A stretch of DNA of 64,000 nt, from contig CP136064.1 in assembly GCA_032622095.1 (NCBI GenBank), forward strand, positions 42,249,912 through 42,313,911. Reading direction: 5' to 3'. The stretch is from Siphonodentalium dalli (lineage: Eukaryota > Mollusca > Scaphopoda > Gadilida > Siphonodentaliidae). This document shows positions 28,901 to 43,900 of the stretch, piece by piece (position 1 is the stretch's first letter; each line of letters starts with the position of its first letter). A program made the position numbers and the translations under genes. The notes beneath the pieces are model-generated. The model saw only the letters and a list, made by a program, of their open reading frames with translations, was not told the origin of the DNA and ran no database searches.

Positions 28901-31900
28901 ACAGTCTCAACTGAATGGAATGAAATTTATTATTTACTAGCACAAAATACAGGTCAAGTTCATAGCTGGGTTCCACCGGTCAATTTTTACCTGAGTTATG
29001 GCCCTTTGTTGGAATTACCATAAGCATATTTTGCCACGCTCTAGCGATGCTCTTGTCCATACATATGATATCAACCATCTCCAATCCTGAAAAATTTATA
29101 ACAAAAGGTACTTTTTTTAGTCGAGTTGTGTAACAGACTTATGGTTTGATGATTGACTAGGTTTCAGTCTGTCCATGTCACGACATTAGTGAGATAACTT
29201 TAACAAACTTAATCCGATTTTGACCACATTTGAATCATGAGTTATGCCTCCTGGTTTGTTTGCCGGATATCTATTTTGTGACGTAAACGCAATTTCCGAT
29301 TTCAATCATTGCTTCTACTCATGAATCTCTTGGATGAGTTTGAAAATCAGTCCTGCCCGAAATATTTCTTCAGGAGTTACGCTTCCTAGATTGTTTACTG
29401 GTGTCTATTTCGCGACGTAAGCATGATAACTTTAACAAGCATAATCCAAATTTGGATCATGACTTCTACTCATGAATCTCTTGGATTAGTTCGAAAACCG
29501 GTCCTGCCGAATTTGTTTTCAGGAGTTATGCATCTTGAATTGTTTACCACGTGTCTTATTTCGCTATGTACATGCATTAACCCTTCCATGACTGGAGTTT
29601 CCTGAAATTTTGCGAAAACCTTGTTTCAGTACATTCTCTTATATATGTGAGGCTCCCTACTTGCATATATAAGAGAATGCACTAGCTCAAGATCTTTAAT
29701 GCTGCACCAGTGCTGCTCCCATCATGAAATGGTTAAAATTCAATTTGTAGGTTCTGCTGAAGCACCCATTTTCTTATGCCACAACTTGACATCAGCATCC
29801 ACGATGCATACATCTTATTTAAAAAATCCACTCCATCCACTGTTTGTCTTGAAAAGTCATGGATTTTTAAAATTATCCTTGAATTTGAAGTAATTAGCAT
29901 ATACGTACAATGGCATATATTGACAATATAATTGGATTCTTTCGGAAGATAATATTTTCGAATCACCCTCTTGCTATTCTTGTGGGCACAAAAGAACACA
30001 ATTAATCGACTCCTTAACCACAGCTGAATTATGGGTAATTTTTCAGGATTTAGTCGGAAATATGGCTTGTTGCCATTCATCGGAAAGATGAAATGGCAAC
30101 AAGCCATATTTCCGACAAAATCCTGAAAAGTTACCCATAATTCTGCTGTGGTTAAGGAGTCAATTATTTAGGGCATTACTGTATTAGGTCTATTATAATA
30201 ATGGTTGAAGTTGTAGCCTTACTCACTGTTTTTGTCTTGCTGTATTCATTTGCACCATACCTCCGAACGACATAACAGCAATACAGTCTATTTCTCACTC
30301 GGTCACGCAAATGTAGGGAGTCATGCATTGGAAATATTGAACAGATTTTACGAATGCGAACAATCTCAAGGATTAATTAGAGAAATATTCATTTAGGCAT
30401 TCTTGAAATGCACTTGCAGGCTTAGAATGTTCATGATTTCGAAACACAGTTTTGAAGATGAGAAGATTCATCTGTGATTGATATTTCCAGCGGTTCACCG
30501 GAGTGTCTTATATGTTGTAACATATTACATCACCCACCCAATGCCTTTGTAATTGAATACCCCATGTTGCCCCAGTACACATTGTGATTCAAGATTCTAT
30601 TCGCGAATCTCATCCCTGGTTAATATTCGACTGTAAACCCCCCCCCCCCTCCCCCCCAATTGACAGAGCCCAAACTCTTACCCTTATATATGTTGATAGA
30701 GATGTATACATGTACTTCTGATTCAATACTGTTGTGCTAAGGGCTTTCTGTTGTGTACCAAAGGAAAAGTTTAAACCTATTTTACCCACCATTGGAATGA
30801 TCTATTTATTCATGTGGGGGGGGGGGGGGATGTTAACCCTTTGAGTGCCAGGTCGATTTTTGTATCAACCCATATACCCTGTGCCAATGCATTCTCTTAT
30901 ATATGTGAGTCGACCATAGGTCGCCTCGCATATATAAGAGAATGCATTGGCCTACCATTTTATTTATTATTTTTATTGTTTTTTTTATACAATTTTTGAC
31001 AATTTTAATAATTTATTCTTATATTCTTTAACAGACTTATTTTGTAGGTTTAGGGCCGATGAGATCGGCCCCTGGCACTCAAAGGGTTAAGGAGATATAA
31101 GGAGATAACAGATGATATATGTAAAGATGGATTTTTATTCATTGGTGGGATATTGTGGTCTAAACCATGTGCCTTCCTTGGAATATAGATTATGTATACT
31201 AATATATGGCTGCATGCTGGCTAGATATAATAAATTTGGGAGGTAAATTGCTTTGAACCTGATTGGAGTAGATACTGAGTAATAAAATTACACTATTATT
31301 TATTTCTTTATTTCCTTTGAACATTATCAGCAAAATTAATGCTTGCTCAACCAAGCCTGAGTTTAGTGTGCCTGTCATTTGATGAATGAGGTCTCCAGAG
31401 GGTGAATTTAGTGACGCTCTCCCACATAGCAGGCTAGCATCACAAAATTTACCCTCTGGGGACCTCATTCTGCATGGTCTCATCTTCTATGGGAGACATA
31501 AACTCATTGATGTTCCCAAATGGTGAATATTGTGATGTACACCCATTGGGAACCTCGATTACGCAATGTGATGTCTGCCAAAATTGGGATATAGAGAAAC
31601 TAAACTGAAAAAAAAATCAAATCTATGTGAAGAAGATTCTATAGAAATTTGATAATAAAGAAACTTTCCAGAGAAGATGAGGCCTAAGCAAAATGAGGTC
31701 CCCAGAGGGTGAATATAGTGATGCTAGCATGCTATGCGGGATAGCGTCACTAAATTCACCATCTGGGGACCTCATTCTGCAAATGACAAGCACCATATTC
31801 TCAGGCCTGTGCCCAACATTTCTTATATCAATGTATCCACTACTCACTACTTCCATTACTTTTATAAAGCCTGTTCATATCAAATTATGTTTGTTAACCC

Positions 31901-34900
31901 TTTACCCAACAAACCTGGCAAAACCGGCCAAATAAAGCTTCAACAGCCTAAAATATCTTCGGTCTGTCTCAATAGAACCATACAAATATGGATATCATTG
32001 GAACCGGCTCCTTGACCACATTGTGATAGTTACAGTTATGCGCTGTGCCAATGCATTCTCTTATATATGCGAGTCGACCATAGGTCGCCTCGCATATAAT
32101 AGAATGCATTGGCCTAAAAAAAATATTTTTTTAACACTTTTTACCATTTTTTCTTACATTCTTTAACAATTTTATAATTTTTAATGTGTTAAGCCAATGC
32201 ATTCTCTTATATATGTGAGTCGACCATAGGTCGCCTCGCATATATAAGAGAATGCATTGGCCTAAAAAAATCTTTTTTTTACCATTTTTTCTTACATTCT
32301 TTAACAATTTTATAATTTTTAATGTGTTAAGCCAATGCATTCTCTTATATATGCGAGGCGACCTATGGTCGACTCGCATATATAAGAGAATGCACTGGCA
32401 CAGGGCCCTTCTGTTGGGTAAAGGGTTAAGTATGTTAACAGAAGTTAATAAGGTCAACATAAGTTGACTAGTTTAGTACTACTTTGATGATGTAATCATA
32501 AATCTGAATATAGTTTCTACAGATTGGCAACTGAGTGCATATCCAACAAAAATAAATTACTGAACCAAAATTGGATAAAGCAATAGTATAAGCTATCAAA
32601 TGAAGAGCCTGTGGAGGTTTCATTTAGGCTGGAAATTAGCTATCTGCGTACTGTTAGTGTGCATACCCTTGTGACCTTAGGACAATCAGGATACGATAAT
32701 GAATATTATCGTAGTCATCACAGTCTACCTACATGTACATTCAACCCATCTCATAACCCAGTATTTAAATATGAGCTTTATTCCAATTCAGGGGAGAAGA
32801 ACCTCTACTAAGTTTTGTAACTTGTGTTCCATTCCCCTCCATACCATCTATATATCATATTCATATATTATACTTTGTAGTTTTGAAATGTATGCTTGTA
32901 TGTTTTGGAGCTTAACAAATATATTTAAATGTAAATGTAAAGATTTTTATGTGGCAACATCAAAAACAACATAAAAATCTTATTTAACATCTTATTTTGC
33001 TTGGTTGCACTAAACAATGTTAAAAAGAAAATGTGACATATAAACTAGACTTATTTTTTACATGATCCAACCCTTATTCCATTCATTAAACCCATTCTAT
33101 AATAATGATATACAATTGCCATTGTATAACAGCAAATAGTGCCTGGTGTATCCATCCAAATGTATTAATGTTGCGCAAACGTGACCTTTGACTTCCGGCT
33201 TGTCATCTGTTTACAGTTGTCAAATTGCGTATGGTAAATCAATGTTTTTGACTATTGTTGATTTAATTGGAACAAATATTTCATTAAATTAACGCCATTA
33301 AATACGTCAATTAGTCTTATTTATCACGGACTATTTCTTTGCGTGGACAAACAATGCTTAGTCACGTGAAACATCATCACACGCCTTATAGAAGCCTCTG
33401 TTACATAGAGGATCTCACATGAGTTTCTATTTTATACGGAATTTATCAACCGAGTTGACTAAATTCGATTTGAGCCGAGGTTTACCAAGGCTCAAATAGA
33501 ATTTAGTGGACGAGGTTGATAAATTACGCATAAAATAGGACGAGTATGAGATACCTTTTATCACATGATCAAATAAACGCGAAGCAACGCAAACAATTCA
33601 TCGAAAACAACAATCACAAAATGCAGCGATCGCAAGTCATTTGAAGAGCGGCGTGACTTCATCGCACGCGATGATATTAAACGTGTGTCTTACCGATAAT
33701 TATGAAACTGCTTTTATGGGCAAATTATGTGATAAATGTAGTTTCACTTCGCATTTATTGATTTAAGTTTGTTTTCTGGAAGTTTTGGATCAATTAATAA
33801 ATAGAATCTACAACTCGTCCCCATTTTATAGCGAAATTTATAATACCTGTCCAGTAAATTAAGGTCTGGACCTCGACAACTCTATATACACAAAAGAATG
33901 TCACTTTGTTCTTGAAAAAAAAATGTTGATGTCCCTCTCCCATTGGGAGCCTCGCATATATAAGAGAATACCTTGGCCTAACAATATTTAACTTGACCTT
34001 GTAAGCCAGTGCATTCTCTTATATATGTGATATGGGAGACTTGCATATATAAGAGGATGCAATTGCACAGGATCTTTAATGCTACACCAGCCACATCTCC
34101 CATCATGAAAGGGTTAACACCAGCCACATCTCCCATCATGAAAGGGTTAACACCAGCCACATCTCCCATCATGAAAGGGTTAACACCAGCCACATCTCCC
34201 ATCATGAAAGGGTTAACACCAGCCACATCTCCCATCATGAAAGGGTTAACACCAGCCACATCTCCCATCATGAAAGGGTTAACACCAGCCACATCTCCCA
34301 TCATGAAAGGGTTAACACCAGCCACATCTCCCATCATGAAAGGGTTAACACCAGCCACATCTCCCATCATGAAAGGGTTAACACCAGCCACATCTCCCAT
34401 CATGAAAGGGTTAACACCAGCCACATCTCCCATCATGAAAGGGTTAACACCAGCCACATCTCCCATCATGAAAGGGTTAACACCAGCCACATCTCCCCAT
34501 CATGAAAGGGTTAACACCAGCCACATCTCCCATCATGAAAGGGTTAATAATTAAGCCTGGAAATAGTTTGTCTGACATTTGTAGAATGAGGCCCACAGAG
34601 GGTGAATTTAGTGACCCTATCCTGCTTGGCAGGCTAGAATAACCAAATTCACCCTCCAGGAACCTCATTCTGCTTAGGCCTCAACAGCTATGGAAGACCT
34701 AGGATCAGATTGAAGTTCCCCAGTTCAAGTTGGTGATGTTCACCCATTAGTCACTTCGATTATGCATTTTATCTTCTGCAAATTAGGGGATATAGAAACT
34801 GAACAGAAGTGAAAAAGTAACTAAAAACAGTGTTAATTTGAGACTGCAGATACATTCCAGAAGATGAGGCCTAAGCAGAATGAGGCCCCCAGAAATGCAT

Positions 34901-37900
34901 CATTTGCAGGTTTGTTAATAATATCTTTTGAACTTGTCTCATTACATATTTTCAGTTTGCAAGTTATTCCAGAAGATGAGGCCTAAGCAGAATGAGGCCC
35001 CCAGAAATGCATCATTTGCAGGTTTGTTAATAATATCTTTTGAACTTGTCTCATTACATATTTTCAGTTTGCAAGTTTAAAGCTCACAAGAGATGTGCCG
35101 CCAGGGCGCCAACGAACTGTAAGTGGACGATGCTGTCTGCTATCGGCAAACACATCATTGAAGATGAAGATGGGGTATGTATCAACTCACATATTAACCC
35201 TTTACCCAACATAATGGCCCTGTGCCAATGCATTCTCTTATATATGCGAGTCGACCATAGGTCGCCTCGCATATATCAGAGAATGCATTGGCTTAACACA
35301 TTAAAAATTATAAAATTGTTAAAGAATGTAAGAAAAAATGGTAAAAAGTGTTAATTTTTTTTTTTTTTTTAGGCCAATGCATTCTCTTATATATGCGAGG
35401 CGACCTATGGTCGACTCGCATATATAAGAGAATGCATTGGCACAGGGCTAACTGTAACTATCACAATGTGGTCAAGGAGCCGGTTCCAATGATATCCATA
35501 TTTGTATGGTTCTATTGAGACAGACCGAAGATATTTTAGGCTGTTGAAGCTTTATTTGGCCGGTTTTGGCCGGTTTGTTGGGTAAAGGGTTAAACCTATG
35601 ATAACGAATAATCTTGACTCAATTTCTGTTGATTAATTTTTTAGATGTTCAGTTAACCCTTTTGTGACCATAACGGCTGCCTGCAACATGTTGTTTCTAG
35701 ACCAAAACGATGGCTGAAAATAAATTGCTGTTCTATAAATTACACCAATTGAATGTCACATACTAGTAGCCATTGGTAGGTCTAATTTCGGGGTTTGAAA
35801 ATGTAAAGTTGATTAATCTGACATCTGGCATGAAGGGTCCATGGATAGTTGGGATTCAATTGAGATCAGCGGTAAAAAAGGGGCAGAGTCTGACTGAACA
35901 CTCTACCCTCCAGTACCTGAAATTCCTTACAACATCTTGATGGAGACTATGCATGAGTAGATATATACTGTATTATGTCTTGTCGTATCTTTTGGCAATG
36001 TGCAAACAAGCAGAAAAATAGAGCAATCTAAATTATTGACAAATGTTTTGTTATAACAATATGCATGACACCAGTTCTGGTTAAAACACAAACTCCAAAG
36101 CTATGTCATAGTGAATCTGGAGTATCTGGGGGGGATATCAGCAAGAGTTACAGTAATGCCCTAAGTAATTGACTCCTTAACCACAGCAGAATTATGGATA
36201 ACTTTTCAGGATTTAGTGTGAAATATGGCTTGTTGCCATTCATCGGAAAGCTCTCGGGGAGAGCTTTCCGATGAATGGCAACAAGCCATATTTCCGACTA
36301 AATCCTGAAAAGTTACCCATAATTCCTCTGTGGTTAGGGAGTTGATTATTTAGAGCATTACTGTAGCTCTGTGTGGCTAAAAATAATTTCTGCATTGAAT
36401 GCATGCAGTGTGACAGTATGACAGACAATGTATATGCGATATTTTTAGAGATGTGGCGAATCTACCACTGTAAAGGCATTGGAACAATCGCCTGATAGGA
36501 TACTTCGCTTTCCTAATGATGTTGTGATTGGGTGACTGACATAATTATGCTGGTGGTAATAGAAATCCCTCCCAAATACTCCTGACTCACTACTGCATGG
36601 CTGTGGAGTCTGTGTTTTAACCAGAACTGACATGACACATGCTATTAGGTCAATTTTGTCCAATAGCTACTAGTATTCTATAATCTACACCTGTGTTATA
36701 TTTCACTCTGTGGTCTGAGTTCTGAGGTCATTATGGTATCAATTGACATGGTTAAAACCCTTTCAGTGCCAGGTCCGATTTTTGTGTCAACCCATATACC
36801 CTGTGCCAATGCATTCTCTTATATATGCGAGTCGACCATAGGTTGCCTCGCATATATAAGAGAATGCATTGGCCTAACAATTTTTCATCATTTGTTATTA
36901 TTTTTTACAATTTTAATAATTTTTACTTATATTCTTTAACAGACTTATTTTGTAGGTTTAGTGCCAGGGAATCTTACGTTTTTCATGGGCATCAAAATTA
37001 TAGCTATGAATACTTGGTGATAGTTTTGAGTTATAACATGACCCTAAGGTTTTATCCAGTTTGTTTTTAAATTCGCTATAGCATGCTTAAGCATACCCAA
37101 AAAAAATTCAACCCAAAAAAATCTAAAAAAAACAAAAAACAAAAACATTTTTAATTTTTTTTTTAATTTTTAGGGCCGATTTTACAGACCGTAAATTAGG
37201 GCCGGTGAGATCGGCCCCTGGCACTGAAAGGGTTAATCTCTTCACTGCTGATTGATGTCATTTGCGGGGATGTTGACATTCTGCCTATTTTGCAGTGGAA
37301 AAAATATTATGGAAATGTCGCGAAAACCATACAAATGACTTCATGCAAAGGCTACTATCATTAACAATCCTGGAACACCATACATTGATTGAAACGTCAA
37401 GACACACTGGTACTGTTGCACAAATTTCTTAGTTCACTTTATGAATGACGACTGCCTACGAGTGCATGGAAGTAGGTATGTACTCAGTGCGGATGTACAG
37501 CAAGATATTTTAGGTCCGTACACAGTACTGACGTATAGCAGCCAAGAGTTTAATATATTTTGAAGTCTTGCATCATAAGGGTTTCAAAGACAAGAATATT
37601 GAGTTCTTGTAACATTTTAGCTTGGTATGTATATATATACATGTAGGTGAGAATGAAGGAGAAGTTAGATTACATGTTTTAGAGTAATATTGAATTGTAC
37701 AGACTGCAGTAGATTTCATAGTCCCAGTCTTCTCAGTCTCTATAGTCTGGTGAGCCACTTAACAAGCATTGACTGTCTTTTCTTCTTTATAAACCCAAAT
37801 CTTTATAAGAAAATTATAGATTGTTATGTCTGACACATATGTAAAAAAAAAAGTGTACCAGAATTCAAAGTCTAAATTGGGAATTTTTTTTCCCTGGAAA

Positions 37901-40900
37901 AATGATTCTCAGATCATCATTGTTTGCTATTGACAAGTTACCAAGCAACAGTAAGATGTAAAGGTGCTTTGGTGTTTTCACAAAAAAGATAGTGTTTTAT
38001 TTCATATGGATATTAGACTCTGCCTCCTGAAGTCCCTGTCATAATAACACCGGCCCTTTTTTCAGGCCTTGTATCCAGGACTGAAAATATAGCTACCACC
38101 AGTTGTTTCAAGCACTATTTCAACATAAAAAAATTTACCAATTGTAAAAATATGTCTTCCACTTCATCAATCTTTGAACATAACACTGAAATTCTAAAAT
38201 GATATGCTGGTTTTTTCAATGTTAATTGCTTTGAATTCCCAACTACAACAAAATTCGTAAATCTGAAGATTAGCTGGCTATAATTAGAAGCACAGGTTGG
38301 TTATGACATAACAATCTTGGTTGAGAACTCATCAATCTTTTGCGTTCCCGCACATAAAAATGTCAGACCAACTGGCATCCATACTCTATGGAACACAACA
38401 AAATCAACATTCATTACTTATATTTACACTTAACCGAGTTAACAGACAGATTAAAAGCACATTTAGCGCTCATTTCCAACCTTATTCTCATAGCTCGTTG
38501 CAAGTTGCCTCTACACAAAATGGATGCAAGTAGGGGGTCAGCTTGCATGTCATGAGACATAATTTCGACGAACCAACGTATCCATGTTTCACAGCGTGAT
38601 AGCATGTGGGAGTGTAAATAATCTTCTATGAAAACATATCATTGTTCACCCAACCCTGTTCTAATTCGGAACAAAAATCTTCAAATATTTATTATATATA
38701 TTCCCATCCCCAAACTTTCTCTTTCACTGATAAATTATTTTTGTTGTAACTAGGTCATAAAGTTTACCCTTTCATGATGGGAGCTGCGCTGGTGCAACAT
38801 TAAAGACCCTGTGCCAGTGCATTCTCTTATATATGCGAGTCTCCCATAGGGAGCCTCGCATATATAAGAGAATGCACTGGCTTACACCGTCAAGGTAAAT
38901 ATTGATCGGCCAATGTGTTCTCTTATATATGAGAAGCTCCCTATCGGAGACTCGCATATATAAGAGAATACATTGACACATTGTTTTTGCAAAATTTCAG
39001 TTAGTCATGGAAGGGTTCAATTATTCTACATTTATTTTACAGATACATATGCCTCATCAGTGGTTAGAAGGGAATGTTCCTGTTAGTGCTAAATGTATAG
39101 TTTGTGATAAAACGTGTGGCAGTGTGCTAAGGCTGCAGGACTGGCGATGTCTCTGGTGCCGAAGTCTGGTACGTAACTCTAATACTGTGAATGGCTTCAA
39201 ATTCATTGGTAATAATTTTTGTGGTTCAGCCATTTATGACTTTTTGGTGGGTTCATAAATTTGTTGGTTCACCAATACTGTCACTTCCAAAACCATTGGT
39301 TTCTAGAATGATATTGTATGTAAATAGGATAATTACATTAGTGCGGAAGTGAACATTGCATGTACAAATTTCGTCATGGCAAGATATGACAGTTACGTAC
39401 GTCACCATAAAGTTCCCAATATTTAACAATATTTCCCACTCAAACAGACCCAAAAGGCTTTTTCTAGTTGATATTTTTCACAGAGATGTAATTATAAGTA
39501 ATAATCCTGTTAATATAATTACGCAGTTTAAAGGAAGCAATTTATGAGTTTGTGATTCTGCATGCTATAACCCTCTCATGACAGGAGCTATGCTGGTGCA
39601 GCATTAAAGGTTTTGTGCCAGTGCATTATATTATATGTGCGAGTCTCCCTATATGAGTCATAGGGAGACTCACATATATAAGAGAATGCAATGGCTTTCA
39701 AGATCAAGGAAAATATTGTTGGGCCAATGCATTCTCTTATATATGCGAGTCGCCCTATATGGGCCACTAACATATATAAGAGAAGGTATTGGCATTTTGT
39801 TTTAGCAAAAAATTAGGAAGCACCAGTCATGAAAGGGTAAAATTGTGTAATTAGTGTCGGAAACCGAAATTATTCCTTGACCCTTCTATACTAAATATAA
39901 TCATTGACGAGTAGTTCCCATAGGAAATGTTCAGTTACTGAGTTCAACAAACGACCATGATTGAAATTATTATCTGAACATTTTCCACAAATAAATATGA
40001 ATCCTTCTGCTCTTGTATTATCTGTTAGTCTGTTTGTCTTTGTCTCATATATCCTGAACACCCCTCCAAATTAATAATAGACCATTCCAATGCATACTTT
40101 TAAAACTTGAGTGGGAGAATCCATTGAGTACAGAAGGGAAATAAACACATCAACCCAAGTCAGTGCCTCATGAGAGTAATCAATTAACCCTTTACCCAAC
40201 AAACCGGCCAAAACCGGCCAAATAAAGCTTCAACAGCCTAAAATATCTTCGGTCTGTCTCAATAAAACCAAACAAATATGGATATCATTGGAACCGGCTC
40301 ATTGACCCCATTGTGATGGTTATAGTTATGCCCTGTGCCAATGCATTCTCTTATATATGCGAGTCGACCATAGGTCGCCTTGCATATATAAGAGAATGCA
40401 TTGGCCTAAAAAAAGTCTTTTTTTTAACACTTTTTACCATTTTTTCTTACATTCTTTAGCAATTTTATAATTTTTAATGTGTTAAGCCAATGCATTCTCT
40501 TATATATGCGAGGCGACCTATGGTCGACTCGCATATATAAGAGAATGCATTGGCACAGGGCCGCTCTGTTGGGTAAAGGGTTAATGTAGTATATGAAAAG
40601 CCATGAGAAACATTTGTTGATTTATGTGTTATTTCCGTTTCATTCCATTGCTACGAATATTGATTTGTTATTGAATTGAAGCTAAGGATCTTTCTATGAC
40701 TGCTGTTATCCGGCAAGATTCGGAGATCCTGGATACTCTTAGAAACATTTGAAATGTTTTTGGTACCAATTCCACCCTCCGTCTGTCCACTCTCCGTTCA
40801 ATTTTGGTTTCTGGATGATAAACTTTAGATAGTCTGAACTGAATGGACTGATATTTGGTATGTGGTTTACTAGCATAAAATACAGGTTCAAATTTGAGTT

Positions 40901-43900
40901 TCACCCACCAATTTTTACTTGATTTATGGCCCATTTTGTTGGAATTTGCACTCAATTTTCGTTTCCGGATGATAACTTTAGTAAGTTAGAACTCAATGGA
41001 ATGAAATTTGGCATGTGAGTTTACTAACCAAAAATAAGTTCGAATTTGGGTTCTGCCCGCCAATTTTCACCAGAGTTATGGAGCATAGTTTAACCCTTTC
41101 ATGATGGGAGCTCGCTGGTGCAGCATTAAAGATCCTGTGCCAGTGCATTCTCTTAGATATGAGAGTATCCCATAAGGAGCCTCGGCAGTCGCATATATAA
41201 GAGATGCACTGGCTTACAAGGTCAAGGTAAATATGTATTCTCTTATATATGCGAGGCTCCCTATGGTAAATTCGCTTATATAAGAAAATGCATTGGCACA
41301 GAGTTTTCACAAAATTTCTTGAAGCTCCCGTCATGGAAGTGTTAATCCTTTCTATACTAAATGGATTCTCCCACTAAATATTCACATTGGAATGATCTAT
41401 TAATCGTTCAGGAAAAAAATGAGCAGACGACCATATGACAACAAAATATGGTGCAGGAGGATTCATATTCTTAGTGGGAAATGTTCAGATAATAAAATCA
41501 ACAAACGACCTATGGTCACCTATGGTCACCTATGGTCATATGTTGAACTTATTATTTGAACATTTTCTAAGGAACTACTCATCATTGATTATTATTTAGT
41601 AAAGAAAGGGTTCAATTTTAAAATAGCATGTACTACGTACCGGCTTTTATGTTACAGATCCACATGGCCTGTCGGGAGAATTTCTCAAGGATATGTCCAC
41701 TCGGACAATGTCGGGTGTCAATACTACCTCCTATCGCTGTGAACAGTATGGACTCAGATGGTTTTTGGGAAGCGACAAGGCTTCCTGGGACCAGTCCGCT
41801 CCTCGTATATGTTAACACGAAGAGTGGAGATAATCAGGTAATCACAATGTCTTTATAAGTGAGGCAAATTACTCTGTAAGCTAGGCCAAATTTTCTATAA
41901 GCCAGGCAAATTATTATATAAGGCAGGCAAATTACTCTATAAGCCAGACTATTTACTCTAGAAGCCAGGCAAATTACTCTGTAATGGAGGTAAATTGCTG
42001 TATAAGGGAGGACTAATGGGAGGCAAATTATTCTACAATGGAGGCAATTACTCTATAAGCCAGACTATTTACTCTAGAAACCAGGCAAATTACTCTGTAA
42101 TGGAGGTAAATTGCTGTATAAGGGAGGACTAATGGGAGGCAATTACTCTATCGGAAACAAATTACTCTCTAACCGAGGCCTATATTAAAGTGTAGGTCAA
42201 TAAGCAGAGACATTTAATGCTATATTGAGGCAAACTACTCCATAAGCGAGCCAAACTACTCTGTAAATGAGGCAAACTACTCTATAAGTGAGGCTATAAA
42301 TGAGGAAAACTACTCTATAAATGAGGCAAACTACTCTAAAATGAGGCAAACTGCTCTAAAAGTGAGGCAAACTACTCTATAAGTGAGGCAAACTACTCAA
42401 TAAATGAGGCAATCTACTCTAAAATGAGGCAAACTACTCTAAAATGAGGCAAACTAAAATGAGGCAAACTACTCTAAAATGAGGCAAACTACTCTATAAG
42501 TGAGGCAATCTACTCTACAAGTGAGGCAAACTACTCTATACGCGAGCCAAACTACTCTATAAACGAGACAAACTACTCTATAAATGAGGCAAACTACTCT
42601 ATAAGTGAGGCAAACTACTCTATAAATGAGACAAACTACTCTATAAATGAGGCAAATTACTCTATAAGCGAGGCAAACTACTCTATAAGCCAGGCAAATT
42701 ACTCTGTAATGGAGGCAAATTACACTATATGGGAGGACTGTAAGGGGAGGTAAATTATTCTACAAGGGAGGCAGATTACTCAAGGGAGGCACATTACACT
42801 ATATGGGAGGGAACAGATTATACAGAGGCATATGAGTATAAAGTATGTGAATGACTATATGAGAGATAAACCATATGGGAGAAGATAGCTCTATAAGGTA
42901 AGACCAATTTAATTAATTTAATTATGATCCCGCCGATAACATTTCCCAGCAAAATTGAAATAATTAAAATGTTGCTCCGCCATTATACAGAATTTTCTGA
43001 TTTTGGTATCTTTCTCCATTTCATTGCAATCTTACCTATGAAAATTCACACACTATGCTGCAAAAAAAAAATTCCCTCCTGCACTGTCCTGTATCTACAG
43101 ATTTTCATCCTGCATGTTCGTAATTTGAGTTATTAAATTGGTCTGGTCTAATACAGGGAAATGACTCAGTAAGGTAAGCATATTTATCCTGCTATAATTA
43201 TATTTGGCACCAAGTAGTTTAATTTATGATTTGAACCAACTTAGCCTTCATCAAGAAATTGTAATGTCCAACTCAAGATATGATTTGATGAATGATTATG
43301 TCCGTTATCTGTCCATCTATCTAGGAACCCATGTCTTACTTCGCATTGAGAGCGATTTATTGACAAAGTACATACAAAATACAATACAAGAATACAAAAT
43401 ACACAAACTATGAATGTAACTGAGGTCAATCAATGTCAAATTCTGTTTCTCAGGCCCAGGTGCATGGTCCCGAAACAACCAATAAACATGCATGTAACTG
43501 AGATTGAACAGACCCATTTGCCTGATTGAACTAACTTTTTAGCTCAACTTTAGTTTGTAAAGTTTGAGCTATTGCCATGGCTTGGTATCCGTTGTCCGTT
43601 GTCCGTGTGTGTGTGCGTGATTCATCAACAATTTCCTTTAGCACGGGCTACAGGTCGTACCTTTGGTTGGATCATTATGAAATTTGTCATGGGCGTTGAC
43701 ATTGACATGTAGATGGGAACGAGTCATTTTGGGGTCATTCGGCAAAAAAAACATGGCCACCAGCGGCCATCTTGGATTTCAAAATTCAATCCATTAGCAC
43801 GGGCTACAGGCTGGAGTGTTCGTCTGATCATCATGAAATTTGTCGTGGAAGTTAATATTGACATGTAGATGGGAACGAGTCATTTGGGGTCATTCGGCCA

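Noticed and set aside
33978-34554. Repetitive frames on both strands (170 and 181 codons)
   Set aside because: They read through the 33-bp minisatellite; the single extra C breaks the repeat phase, as expected without selection.
34956-35067. Upstream exon 3 acceptor as the main start of the exon
   Set aside because: It would add 112 nt, shift the frame and break C1a; the downstream copy gives the conserved [13 protein letters not shown] join.
40668-40955. 95-codon minus-strand frame
   Set aside because: Mostly within a TCCG-type interspersed repeat.
42240-42680. CRISPR-like regular repeats
   Set aside because: Degenerate 21-bp tandem units without unique spacers, in an intron of an animal gene.
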